A stretch of 7,752 nucleotides of DNA from an uncultured Eubacteriales bacterium (GCA_902796115.1 CADBNX010000131.1:1-7752), one strand, 5' to 3'. Shown: positions 1-6,954, counted from the first letter of the stretch. A program made the numbers and translations. Notes: generated by a model from the letters alone, not told the origin.

Positions 1-1172
1 ACGCACCGGTCTCCGATTCGTCTGTGCAGGATAAACCCCACCGCGGGGTCGATCACGTCTTCCTTGCTTGCGCGGCCCGCGCCCAGATGCTGCGCCGCCC
101 AGCCGAGAGCCTGGCAGTCCTCTCCGGAAAGGAAGGCATCCTCATCACACAGGATCTCATGCCGGATCTTCGCCTGAGGAAGAAGTGACGTATCACGGCA
201 TACCCGCGCGTCTCCGCTCTGGGCGGATATCATTTCTTCCAGTTTTTTCAGTCCGCTCCCGTCCGTCAGCGCGTGCCGCATGCGGGCGGCGGCACGGTCC
301 ATTCCCGTTTCGACGCCGCTGAGGAGCAGCATCCACGCGCCCAGATACAGCGCGACCAGGCACAGCGGACTGTCCCTGCGCACACGTCCGGAGAGCACGT
401 CGATGGCTTCTTTCACTTCCAGCGCGTTGCCGACATGGCTGCCGAGCGGTTCTTCCATCCCGGTCACCAGCGCGGCCGTTTTTCGTCCCGCCAGCGTTCC
501 GACGCGTACCATCGCCTCCGCCAGCGCGAGGCTCTCCTCCTCCTTGCTGAGCACCGCGCCGGAACCGGTCTTGACGTCCAGGACGATCGCTTTCGTTCCG
601 GACGCGAATTTTTTGGACAGGATGGAGGAAACGATCAGCGGCAGCGAATCCACCGTCGCCGTCACGTCGCGCAGCGCGTACAGCGCTTTATCCGCCGGTG
701 CCAGGCTTGCGCTCTGGCCCACGATGGCGCAGCCGATCCTGCGCACCTGCGCGATGAATTCCTCCTCGGACATCGACGTCCGCATGCCCGGGATCGATTC
801 CATTTTATCGATCGTGCCCCCGGTGTGGCCCAGCCCGCGGCCGCTCATTTTCAGCACTTTGCCGCCGCACGCGGCCACAAGCGGCACCAGGATCAGGGAG
901 GTCGTATCGGCTACGCCGCCGGTGGAATGCTTGTCCACCGGCACGCCGTCCACTTCGGGAGAAAGCACATCCCCGCTGTGCGTCATCTGTGCCGTCAGCA
1001 TTTCCGTTTCCCGGTCCGTCATGCCGCGCAGACGGATCGCCATCAGCAGCGCCGCCAGCTGATAATCCGGCACCGTGCCTTTCGCCGCGCCCGTTACGAA
1101 CGTGCGGATGTCCTCTTCCGAAAGCGCGAGCCCGCGCTTTTTCTTTTCAATGATCGAAACAAAATCAGCCAT
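1..1172 (-). CDS. pdp: Pyrimidine-nucleoside phosphorylase, 3' end cut by window edge
   Basis: This cytosolic salvage enzyme splits uridine, thymidine and deoxyuridine with phosphate into the free base and (deoxy)ribose-1-phosphate. About 390 residues are visible; the family is about 435 long, so roughly the last 45 residues lie outside the window. The frame is open from ATG 1172 to the left edge. KHSTGGV (81-87) is the phosphate-binding segment. SGRGLGHTGGTIDK (110-123) followed by a Glu two residues later (125) matches the thymidine/pyrimidine phosphorylase signature. Arg168, Ser183 and Lys187 fall where the base-binding residues of the Bacillus-type enzyme are expected. Residue 88, usually Gly in this motif (STGGVGD), is Ala here. 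The upstream frame is closed by a TGA eight codons before ATG 1172 and contains no other ATG, so that start is well supported even though the ribosome site (GGGACGGG) is weak. A private promoter and an upstream terminator make it a separate transcription unit. It is more likely Pdp than strict thymidine phosphorylase DeoA, because the spacing follows the Gram-positive enzyme; specificity cannot be proven from sequence. Confidence 0.93.
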   Translation of the reverse strand, partial: MADFVSIIEKKKRGLALSEEDIRTFVTGAAKGTVPDYQLAALLMAIRLRGMTDRETEMLTAQMTHSGDVLSPEVDGVPVDKHSTGGVADTTSLILVPLVAACGGKVLKMSGRGLGHTGGTIDKMESIPGMRTSMSEEEFIAQVRRIGCAIVGQSASLAPADKALYALRDVTATVDSLPLIVSSILSKKFASGTKAIVLDVKTGSGAVLSKEEESLALAEAMVRVGTLAGRKTAALVTGMEEPLGSHVGNALEVKEAIDVLSGRVRRDSPLCLVALYLGAWMLLLSGVETGMDRAAARMRHALTDGSGLKKLEEMISAQSGDARVCRDTSLLPQAKIRHEILCDEDAFLSGEDCQALGWAAQHLGAGRASKEDVIDPAVGFILHRRIGDRC

Positions 1173-1234
1173 AACCCGTCCCGCGTTTGTCTGTCAGATG
1201 GGAAATGCCCGTATGTGCGGACTTTTCCATCTCA

Positions 1235-1263
1235 AGTATACCACAAAGCCTGTCGGACGTAAA
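1235..1263 (-). promoter_or_regulatory. Sigma-A type promoter of the phosphorylase gene
   Basis: On the minus strand a -35 box TTTACG (1263-1258, 4 of 6 consensus bases) is followed by a 17-base spacer and a -10 box TATACT (1240-1235, 5 of 6). TGG directly before the -10 gives an extended TGn element. Transcription would begin near 1228, leaving a leader of about 55 bases before the ATG at 1172. The position just downstream of a terminator fits an independent promoter. Confidence 0.7.
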
Positions 1264-1280
1264 GATTGCGGACGGACAAA

Positions 1281-1314
1281 CAACGAAACGGGGCTGCCGC
1301 ATTGCGGCAGCCCC
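1281..1314 (-). terminator. Intrinsic terminator after the sigma/anti-sigma pair
   Basis: A perfect 12-base inverted repeat GGGGCTGCCGCA / TGCGGCAGCCCC (1290-1301 and 1303-1314) folds into a GC-rich hairpin of 11 pairs with a 3-base loop. On the minus strand it is followed by the T-rich stretch GTTTCGTTGTTTGT. It begins 13 bases after the stop codon of the anti-sigma gene, as expected for the end of that transcript. The T run is interrupted, so termination may be incomplete. Confidence 0.85.
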
Positions 1315-1327
1315 GGACATTTGCCTT

Positions 1328-2278
1328 TTACCGTCCTTCAAACGCCTCAAAGAATTCGGAGCACGCCCAGGTCCCGCAGGCACTGACGGTTTCGCCGTTC
1401 ACCGCAAGCTGCAGCACGATGCCGTTTGTCAGTGTGATCAGGATATTCTCGCCGCTCTCCTGGCATACGCTGTTCTGATACTGCGCGTTTTCGGTCAGCA
1501 GGCTGTAGAGCGCTTTCGCGTCCTCCCCCTCCGCCTTCCCGACGCCGGCCAGTTCGATGGACTCGATCTGCGAGGCTTTCAGCGTATCCCCCAGCTTTTC
1601 CCTGCCGATGATCGCGTTTCCGGAGTAGGACACGCGCTGGAACACGCGCCACACACCGTCGATTTTTGCCGACACCAGGGCACCCTTCATGCCCTTCACC
1701 TCGTACACGCTCTCTCCCTGCGCCGCAAGGTTGGATACGATCCCGTTCCCGGTGTACAAAGCGGGTTCCGCGGTATGCTCCGCAACCGTGCCGAGCGAAT
1801 CGCCAAGTATTTTTTCGGATACGGAAGCGGGCTCCGTCAGCAGGCGATAGTATCTGCCCTCCGCCGCGATCAGCGGAAAATTGCCGCCGTCGGCTTTTGC
1901 CCAGATGCTCTGGGTGCTGCTCCTGCCGGAAGCGGAAATGCGGACGCTGCCGTTTTTCACATCCAGCAGCGCGCGCGCGCCGCCCGGCGCGCTTTCCTCG
2001 TTCGCGGCCATACTGTCCGCCCAGTCCCCGCCGGCGCTCTGGCTCATTACCATGGAAGGCGCGCGTTTTTCATTCAGACGCGGCAGTGCATATACGCCCG
2101 CCAGTACGAGCGCCGCGCAGCAGAGCGCGGCCGCGATCGTCAGACGCGGATTCCTCGCTCTGTTTCTTTTTCCTTCCGCGCTCCGCAGGATCCTCCTGCG
2201 GAGCGCCTCCCCCGCTTCGATGCCGCTTTCCTCCGCTATTTCAGGCAGCTCGCGCAGTCTTTCCTCCACGCTTTTCAT
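1328..2278 (-). CDS. Probable membrane anti-sigma factor, single TM with extracytoplasmic C-terminal domain
   Basis: A 316-residue protein encoded directly behind and overlapping the context of an ECF sigma factor. Residues 1-45 are charged and cytoplasmic (two Glu-rich helical stretches, then an Arg-rich segment). Residues 46-65 are one hydrophobic helix (TIAAALCCAALVLAGVYAL region). The remaining 250 residues should lie outside the membrane. This layout is that of one-pass anti-sigma factors, which hold the sigma factor at the membrane until an outside signal triggers release. I see no HxxxCxxC zinc anti-sigma motif in the N-terminal part, so it is not the ZAS type, and I cannot assign a named family. 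Three cysteines occur near the end (272, 301, 306), the last two as ACGTWAC. ATG 2278 is chosen over an in-frame GTG at 2287 because GAGGAG lies 8 bases before the ATG, whereas the GTG has no usable ribosome site. The anti-sigma role is inferred from gene order and topology. Confidence 0.78.
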   Translation of the reverse strand: MKSVEERLRELPEIAEESGIEAGEALRRRILRSAEGKRNRARNPRLTIAAALCCAALVLAGVYALPRLNEKRAPSMVMSQSAGGDWADSMAANEESAPGGARALLDVKNGSVRISASGRSSTQSIWAKADGGNFPLIAAEGRYYRLLTEPASVSEKILGDSLGTVAEHTAEPALYTGNGIVSNLAAQGESVYEVKGMKGALVSAKIDGVWRVFQRVSYSGNAIIGREKLGDTLKASQIESIELAGVGKAEGEDAKALYSLLTENAQYQNSVCQESGENILITLTNGIVLQLAVNGETVSACGTWACSEFFEAFEGR

Positions 2279-2283
2279 GATGC

Positions 2284-2823
2284 TCACTCCTCAGTATCCG
2301 ATAATTCCCATGTTTCTTTCAGGATGGCTCCCAGCAGCTTTCTGCCGCGCGAAAGTCTGCTCGCGACAGTTCCTTCCGGCGCGCCGAGGATCTGCGCGAT
2401 GTCCCGGATCTCCTGTCCCTGGTAATAGTGCAGCAGGATCACCTCGCGGTAGTCCGGTTTCAGCTTTCCGATCGCCTCCAGCATCTCGCGCCTCTCCACC
2501 GCCGCGTTCAGCATCTCCGGTGCGCTTTTGCGCTCCATTGCCGCACTGCCCAGCACCACCCTTTTCAGCCAGGCGCTGCGCCACAGATCCCTGCAGCGGT
2601 TCAGCGCCACCCGAAGCAGCCAGGCCTTTTCCTTTCCCGGCTCCAGCACAGGGTTTGATGTGATCAGCTTCACGAACACATCCTGCGTCACGTCCTCCGC
2701 CTTTTGCCGGTCCTTCAGATAAAAGCAGCACATTCGCAGCACATCGGTGGCATAAGCGGCGTACAGTTCCTCAAACCGGGTGTCATCCATCCTTTCAGGA
2801 AGCTTCTGACCCCTTTCACTCAT
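2284..2823 (-). CDS. ECF-type RNA polymerase sigma factor (sigma-70 family)
   Basis: A 179-residue protein with the two-domain architecture and length of extracytoplasmic-function sigma factors. Region 2 covers about residues 17-84, including AEDVTQDVFVKL (42-53), the core-binding/-10 recognition part, and WLLRVALNRCRDLWR (68-82). Region 4 covers about 112-166, with the helix-turn-helix EIRDIAQILGAPEGTVASRL (138-157) for the -35 element. Region 3 is absent, as is usual in this class. It directs RNA polymerase to a small regulon when freed by its anti-sigma partner, encoded next. ATG 2823 is used; AAAGGG lies 11 bases upstream, a slightly long spacing. An internal ATG at 2790 (Met12) is possible because all conserved parts follow it. 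The gene starts 54 bases after the stop codon of the MalG-like permease, so it may be read from the importer transcript. I cannot tell which ECF group it belongs to or what signal it answers. Confidence 0.93.
   Translation of the reverse strand: MSERGQKLPERMDDTRFEELYAAYATDVLRMCCFYLKDRQKAEDVTQDVFVKLITSNPVLEPGKEKAWLLRVALNRCRDLWRSAWLKRVVLGSAAMERKSAPEMLNAAVERREMLEAIGKLKPDYREVILLHYYQGQEIRDIAQILGAPEGTVASRLSRGRKLLGAILKETWELSDTEE
2287..2292 (-). promoter_or_regulatory. Ribosome binding site deciding the anti-sigma start
   Basis: GAGGAG sits inside the last codons of the sigma-factor gene, 8 bases before ATG 2278. It selects that ATG rather than the GTG at 2287 that overlaps the sigma stop codon, and it couples translation of the two genes. 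Confidence 0.75.
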
Positions 2824-2874
2824 GTAACGGATTGCCCTTTCTTTTTCATGCGTTATCCTAATGTTTTTTCCGCG

Positions 2875-2903
2875 TTTTTATCCCTTCAGTCCGCCGCGGG
2901 CAA
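2875..2903 (-). promoter_or_regulatory. Weak candidate promoter before the sigma-factor gene
   Basis: On the minus strand TTGCCC (2903-2898) and TAAAAA (2880-2875) are 17 bases apart, each matching 4 of 6 consensus bases. The -10 overlaps the stop codon of the MalG-like gene. No classical ECF promoter pair (GGAAC and CGT-like boxes at about 16 bases) is evident in the 54-base gap, so self-activation by this sigma factor is not supported by what I can see. Read-through from the importer operon is the alternative. Confidence 0.22.
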
Positions 2904-4284
2904 CGCCGCGCAGGATCTGCTTCCTGGCAAACAGGAAAAGCACGATCATCGGCAGCACCACCACGGTGGAAGCGGCCATGATCAGTTCCTGGAAAGATCC
3001 GGCTTCCGTGGTGAACGCGTACAGGCCGAACGGCAGGGTACGGTTGCGGGTGGATTTGATGACCAGCAGCGGCCACATGAAGCTGTTCCAGGAGGCCAGC
3101 GCGTTCAAAAGCACCACCGTCACAAGACTCGGCCTGGCGATGGGCACCATCACCTTCCACAGATAGCGCCAGTTGCTGCATCCGTCCACTCTCGCGGACC
3201 AGTACAGGCTGTCCGGGATGGACATGAAGAAATTGCGCATGATGTAGGTGTAGAATATGGATGATATGAAGGGAAGGATCAGCGCCGGAAGGGAGTCGTT
3301 CATTCCCAGCTTGATCACGGTCGAGTAATTGGTGATGACCAGCATCTCAAAGGGAAGCATCATCATGCTCAGCAGCGCGGAGAACAGCGTCTCCTTTCCC
3401 GGGAAATTCAGCCTCGTAAACGCGAACGAACCGAGGATGGTGGTAAAGGTAACGATCAGCACGCTGAAGAAGCATACGATCAGCGAGTTCAGGAAGTACT
3501 GCGCGAAAGGCGCGGTATTGAACGCGAGGCGGAAGTTCTCGAAGTTCAGCCAGTGATCCGGCGCGAACTGCGGCGGGAACTGGCTCACCTGCAGCCGCGT
3601 TTTCAGCGCGGAGGTCAGCATCCAGTAAAACGGGAAAACCATGATCACCGCGCCTGCCGTCAGCAGCACGTACAGCAGCACCCGGCTCGCCGCGTGCTTC
3701 ATCCGGTAGCCGTGATTGAGCACGAAGCCCAGCACGATCAGAAGCACGCTGCCCAGGATCATCGCAAGCCATCCGACGTTTTGGATGCGCGCAAGCGCCG
3801 CTCTGCGCTCCGCCTGCGCGACCCCCCGGTCGGTCCCGAGCGCCGCGGTTTCCTCCGCGATGGTGCGCTCGCTCGTGCGGATCGTGTTCACCAGACTCTG
3901 CACATTGTACAGATGCTGGATTTCCGCTTCCCGGCCGTCAAGGCTGCGCAGCGCCTGGATCTTTCCGTTCATGGCGTCGGAGATGGCGTCTCCCGACGCG
4001 AGAAGCGCCTTCAGCTCCTCAAAAAGCGCCGCTCTTTCCGTGCTGCCCGCGTTTTCATACAGCGTGAGCAAAGCGTCCGCCCGTTCCCCGAGCAGCCTGC
4101 GGGAGCGTTCGGAGAGGTTCTTTGCCTCGCCGATGGCAGCCGTGCGCGTTTCGTCGTTCACCTGATACGTCGCGGGATCCGCGCTGCCGTAGGTCAGGTA
4201 TCCGGCAAGCACGATGACAAGGCACAGGAAGCCGACGCATACCAGCACCGTGCCGAGGGCGTGTTTCGCATTGTATTTCTTCAT
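2878..4284 (-). CDS. ABC importer permease, MalG-like, with N-terminal extracytoplasmic extension
   Basis: One of the two membrane subunits of a CUT1-type importer. The core (about 199-468) is a normal MalG-like permease: FPFYWMLTSALK (217-228), about six hydrophobic helices, and an EAA loop at 359-385 (YWSARVDGC, 361-369, then VPIARPSL). MalG-like proteins are usually near 280 residues; this one is 468. The extra N-terminal 200 residues hold a membrane helix (11-31), a charged, largely helical segment (33-168) predicted to lie outside the cell with coiled-coil character, and a second helix (170-188). Because two helices are added, the core keeps its usual orientation. In the EAA loop the conserved Glu is Trp362 and the following Ala is Ser363, while Asp367-Gly368 remain. 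ATG 4284 is chosen over an in-frame ATG at 4305 because GGAGG lies 8 bases before it and because the later start begins after the MalF-like stop codon. Substrate unknown. Confidence 0.92.
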   Translation of the reverse strand: MKKYNAKHALGTVLVCVGFLCLVIVLAGYLTYGSADPATYQVNDETRTAAIGEAKNLSERSRRLLGERADALLTLYENAGSTERAALFEELKALLASGDAISDAMNGKIQALRSLDGREAEIQHLYNVQSLVNTIRTSERTIAEETAALGTDRGVAQAERRAALARIQNVGWLAMILGSVLLIVLGFVLNHGYRMKHAASRVLLYVLLTAGAVIMVFPFYWMLTSALKTRLQVSQFPPQFAPDHWLNFENFRLAFNTAPFAQYFLNSLIVCFFSVLIVTFTTILGSFAFTRLNFPGKETLFSALLSMMMLPFEMLVITNYSTVIKLGMNDSLPALILPFISSIFYTYIMRNFFMSIPDSLYWSARVDGCSNWRYLWKVMVPIARPSLVTVVLLNALASWNSFMWPLLVIKSTRNRTLPFGLYAFTTEAGSFQELIMAASTVVVLPMIVLFLFARKQILRGVARGGLKG

Positions 4285-4290
4285 CGTACG

Positions 4291-4299
4291 CCCCTCCTC
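4291..4299 (-). promoter_or_regulatory. Ribosome binding site deciding the MalG-like start
   Basis: GAGGAGGGG overlaps the TGA stop of the MalF-like gene and its GGAGG core lies 8 bases before ATG 4284. It rules out the in-frame ATG at 4305, which would lie inside the preceding gene and has no such site. Confidence 0.8.
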
Positions 4300-5851
4300 A
4301 CACATAGTTCCACTTGCGCTGGATAAAGCGCTGCAGCATCGTGAACACCAGGATCACGCCGAACAGGATCAGCGAAGCGGCCGCGGCGCGCCCGTACTCC
4401 AGGCCGGTATTGATCTGCTCGTAAATGTAGTACACCATCGTATACATGTTGTACATCGGACCGGGAGTGCCGGAAAAGAGCACAACCACGGAATTGAACA
4501 CCTTGAACGCGGAAATGCTGTTGATGATCAGCACCAGGCCGATGGTCGGCGCGAGCAGCGGCACCGTGATGCGGAAGAAGATCCGCTTCGCCTTGGCGCC
4601 GTCCACCTTTGCCACGGTATAATAGTGTTCGTCGATGTTCTGCAGGCCGCTGATGAGCAGGATGATCGTCATCGGCAGGCTGTCCCAGATGCCGTAGATC
4701 ACCATGACCGCCATCGAAAACTCCGGCTTGGTGAGCCACGGGATCTTGCTGCGACCGAGCAGCGACAGGAGCCAGTTGATGATGCCGTAATCGCCGTTGA
4801 ACATGAATTTCCACACCATGCCGACCGCGACCGCGGAGGTGACCATCGGCAGGAAGTACGCCGTCTGGAACAGCGCGCGCAGCTTGATCTTCTGATTCAG
4901 AAGGTATGCGATCACAATGGACAGCGCCACGGAGATCGGAACGGTCAGCAGCACGTAAATGAACGTGTTCCCCAGGGCCTGCGGCAGCTTTGTGTTGACG
5001 CCGAAAAGCACGTCATTGAAGTTTCCGAGGCCCCAGCCGTTGAATTCGCCGGTCAGTTTGTAGCGCTCCTGGAACGCCATGATGAACACACGCACCATCG
5101 GATAAAGCGTGAACACGATGACGCCCAGGAAGAACGGCAGCAGATAATCCATCGGTTCCACGATATCCGCCGTCTTTTTTCTGAAATCCTCTCCGGCAAA
5201 GAACTGGACATAGCCGAGAAACAGTCCCAGCGCCAGGAAAACCGCGCCGGCAATCAAAAGGATATTCGCGTAATACATGAACGGATAGTCTTTTTCCGTC
5301 TGGTTCAGGCTTTGGCGCACGTCGCTCATTTTCAGCGCGCCCACCTGTTCCTCCACGCGCGTTTTCGCCTGGGAAATCAGGCTCTCCCGCTGGGACGCGA
5401 GGCTCTCTGTCAGTTTCGCTTTCAGAGCCGCGGTGGCTTCGTCCTCCGCCGTCAGCCTGGAGGGAGCCGCTTCGATCAGCGTATCCACGATATAGGTGAT
5501 CGCTTCTTCATTGCCCGCGCCCTCGGAAAGCATGGCGCTCAGGGTGCTTTTGACGGTCCGCGCTTTGGAGCTCAGGCCCCCGGATATTTTGGTGCGCTGC
5601 GCGTTCGACTCCGCGTTCGCTTCCGCCGCGGCCTTTACCAGCGCGTTCGCCGTATCGGAGAGGAGCGTCTCCCGCATCGCGTCCAGCTGCGCGTCCGCCA
5701 CGGCGCGCAGTTTTCCGTTCCCGTAGATGCCGCCCGCGATCAAAAGCGCGCCCAGCAGCGTAAACAGGACAAAGTGGAACAGCACGCGTTTCTTTCCGCG
5801 GTGCTTCGGCTTTTTCCGGACAAGATCCGGAAAATTCGCTTTTTCCGTCAT
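4298..5851 (-). CDS. ABC importer permease, MalF-like, with N-terminal extracytoplasmic extension
   Basis: Partner membrane subunit of the MalG-like protein. Residues from about 235 to 517 form a normal CUT1 MalF-like core: YLLPFFLGVIVFTLYPMVRV (236-255), several hydrophobic helices, the NTFIYV segment (295-300) and an EAA loop at about 410-436 (TVAKVDGAKAKRIFFRITVP). Family members of this type are usually near 300 residues; this one is 517. The extension has a basic cytoplasmic N-terminus (RKKPKHRGKKR, 12-22), a membrane helix (24-43), an Ala/Glu/Lys/Ser-rich helical region (45-190) predicted outside the cell, and a second helix (192-216). This differs from E. coli MalF, whose large outside loop lies between helices 3 and 4. 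The EAA-loop Glu is Thr412 and the next Ala is Val413; Asp417-Gly418-Ala419 are kept. Its ATG overlaps the ATPase stop as ATGA, so the two are translationally coupled, with GGGGGT 9 bases before the ATG. Substrate unknown. Confidence 0.92.
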   Translation of the reverse strand: MTEKANFPDLVRKKPKHRGKKRVLFHFVLFTLLGALLIAGGIYGNGKLRAVADAQLDAMRETLLSDTANALVKAAAEANAESNAQRTKISGGLSSKARTVKSTLSAMLSEGAGNEEAITYIVDTLIEAAPSRLTAEDEATAALKAKLTESLASQRESLISQAKTRVEEQVGALKMSDVRQSLNQTEKDYPFMYYANILLIAGAVFLALGLFLGYVQFFAGEDFRKKTADIVEPMDYLLPFFLGVIVFTLYPMVRVFIMAFQERYKLTGEFNGWGLGNFNDVLFGVNTKLPQALGNTFIYVLLTVPISVALSIVIAYLLNQKIKLRALFQTAYFLPMVTSAVAVGMVWKFMFNGDYGIINWLLSLLGRSKIPWLTKPEFSMAVMVIYGIWDSLPMTIILLISGLQNIDEHYYTVAKVDGAKAKRIFFRITVPLLAPTIGLVLIINSISAFKVFNSVVVLFSGTPGPMYNMYTMVYYIYEQINTGLEYGRAAAASLILFGVILVFTMLQRFIQRKWNYV

Positions 5852-6915
5852 ACGAGGCGCACCCCCGATTCCCGTTCAAACACAAACACGCCGCGGCTCC
5901 TGAAGCCGAGGCACACTTCCTGTCCCTCCTGCAGTCCTTCCTCCAGATCGATGTACGCGCGGAAATGCGTATCGCCGAAGGTGAAGGACGCCATTTCTTC
6001 CTTGCCCATCTTCGAAACACCGGTCACCGTGCACCGCAGGGTATCCGGCGCGCCGTCCGGCGCCACCTGAAAGCTTTCGCTGCGCACCGCCAGATTCACC
6101 TTTTTCCCGTTCCCGATCCCGTCCAGGAAGGAAAGCTTCGCGCTTGCTTTCCCGTTGTCCGAAACGAAGGTGCCGTCCCGGATCTCGCCCGGGATATTGT
6201 TGATCGGCGGATTGCCCAGGAAGTCCGCCACAAACTGGTTGGCCGGCTCGTCGTAGAGTGCCTGCGGCCGGTCGTACTGCTGCATGACACCGTCCTTCAT
6301 CAGCACGATGTGGTCGGAAATGGACATGGCCTCTTCCTGGTCGTGCGTCACGAAAATCGCGGTCACCTTCGTCTCCAGCTGAATGCGGCGGATCTCCTCG
6401 CGCATTTCAAGGCGCAGCCTCGCGTCCAGATTGCTCAGCGGCTCGTCCAGCAGCAGGAGCCGCGGTTCCTTCACCAGCGCACGGGCGATGGCCACACGCT
6501 GCTGCTGTCCGCCGGACAGTTCCTTGGGCCTGCGGTTGAGCAGCTGATCCACATGCACGAGGGCCGCCATGCGCTTCGCCCGCTCAAGCCTTTCCGCCTT
6601 CGGGACCTTTTTGATTTCCAGCGGGAAACAGATATTCTCCAGCACCGTCATGTGCGGATAAAGGGCGTAGTTCTGGAAAACCAGTCCGATGCCGCGCTCT
6701 TCCGGCGGAAGCTTGGTCACGTTGTCGTCGTCAAACCAGATTTCGCCGCCCGATACCGGCAGGATACCGGACAGCATGTTCAGGATCGTGGACTTTCCGC
6801 AGCCGGAAGGCCCCAACAGGCAAATCATCTCTCCGTCCTCAAGGGTCACGGAAAATGTGTTCACGGCGGTGAAATTGCCGAAGCGTTTGGTAATCTCTTT
6901 CAGTCGTACTTGCAT
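5848..6915 (-). CDS. ABC importer ATPase, MalK/UgpC-like
   Basis: A 355-residue cytoplasmic ATPase that drives the two permeases. Visible motifs in order: Walker A GPSGCGKST (35-43), Q-loop Gln81 in VFQNYALYPHM, ABC signature LSGGQQQR (133-140), Walker B LLLLDEP (153-159) with catalytic Glu158, D-loop SNLDA (161-165) and switch His191. The part from about 232 is the MalK-type C-terminal OB/TOBE region: LGNPPINN (233-240) and AVRSE (276-280) correspond to the IGSP-MN and GIRPE motifs of MalK. Length is close to E. coli MalK (371). Asn46 stands where E. coli MalK has Arg47, the residue that contacts the EAA-loop glutamates, which are also missing here. The start ATG 6915 has GGAGGG 7 bases upstream. 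That site may be masked by an RNA stem (6925-6954). UgpC or MalK would be a family label only, so no gene symbol is given. Confidence 0.95.
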   Translation of the reverse strand: MQVRLKEITKRFGNFTAVNTFSVTLEDGEMICLLGPSGCGKSTILNMLSGILPVSGGEIWFDDDNVTKLPPEERGIGLVFQNYALYPHMTVLENICFPLEIKKVPKAERLERAKRMAALVHVDQLLNRRPKELSGGQQQRVAIARALVKEPRLLLLDEPLSNLDARLRLEMREEIRRIQLETKVTAIFVTHDQEEAMSISDHIVLMKDGVMQQYDRPQALYDEPANQFVADFLGNPPINNIPGEIRDGTFVSDNGKASAKLSFLDGIGNGKKVNLAVRSESFQVAPDGAPDTLRCTVTGVSKMGKEEMASFTFGDTHFRAYIDLEEGLQEGQEVCLGFRSRGVFVFERESGVRLV

Positions 6916-6922
6916 GCTGCAG

Positions 6923-6954
6923 CCCTCCGATTGTTGATTGCAAAAAAATCGGAG
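6923..6954 (-). promoter_or_regulatory. Possible RNA stem masking the ATPase ribosome binding site
   Basis: In the minus-strand transcript CUCCGAUU (6954-6947) is fully complementary to AAUCGGAG (6932-6925), with a 14-base loop. The second arm covers most of the ribosome site GGAGGG (6928-6923) of the ATPase gene. The first arm is also the end of the 3' arm of the upstream terminator plus its first tail bases, so the terminator hairpin and this stem cannot form together. The pairing is seen directly; a regulatory role is inference. Confidence 0.4.

Noticed and set aside
1196..1232. Imperfect inverted repeat (AGATGGGAAA versus TTTCCATCT) in the leader of the phosphorylase gene
   Set aside because: The predicted transcription start near 1228 falls inside one arm, so the RNA would lack part of the stem, and one base is unmatched. 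Too weak to call an operator or leader structure.
273..1262. A 329-codon plus-strand frame opposite the phosphorylase gene
   Set aside because: The minus-strand frame contains the full KHSTGGV and SGRGLGHTGGT signatures; the plus-strand product is low-information His/Arg-rich sequence.
1968..1983. Alternating GC run inside the anti-sigma gene
   Set aside because: It encodes ordinary Gly-Ala-Arg-Ala codons of a GC-rich gene; no sign of a repeat array or non-coding function.
1187..2425. A 412-codon plus-strand frame opposite the anti-sigma gene and crossing the terminator and promoter
   Set aside because: It runs through a perfect terminator hairpin and overlaps two better supported genes; no domain or convincing ribosome site is seen.
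4214..6070. A 618-codon open frame on the plus strand opposite both permease genes
   Set aside because: Its product is dominated by His, Arg, Gln and Asp with no recognisable domain, and it runs antisense to two clearly real permeases and the ATPase end. GC-rich codon bias on the minus strand depletes stops in this antisense frame.
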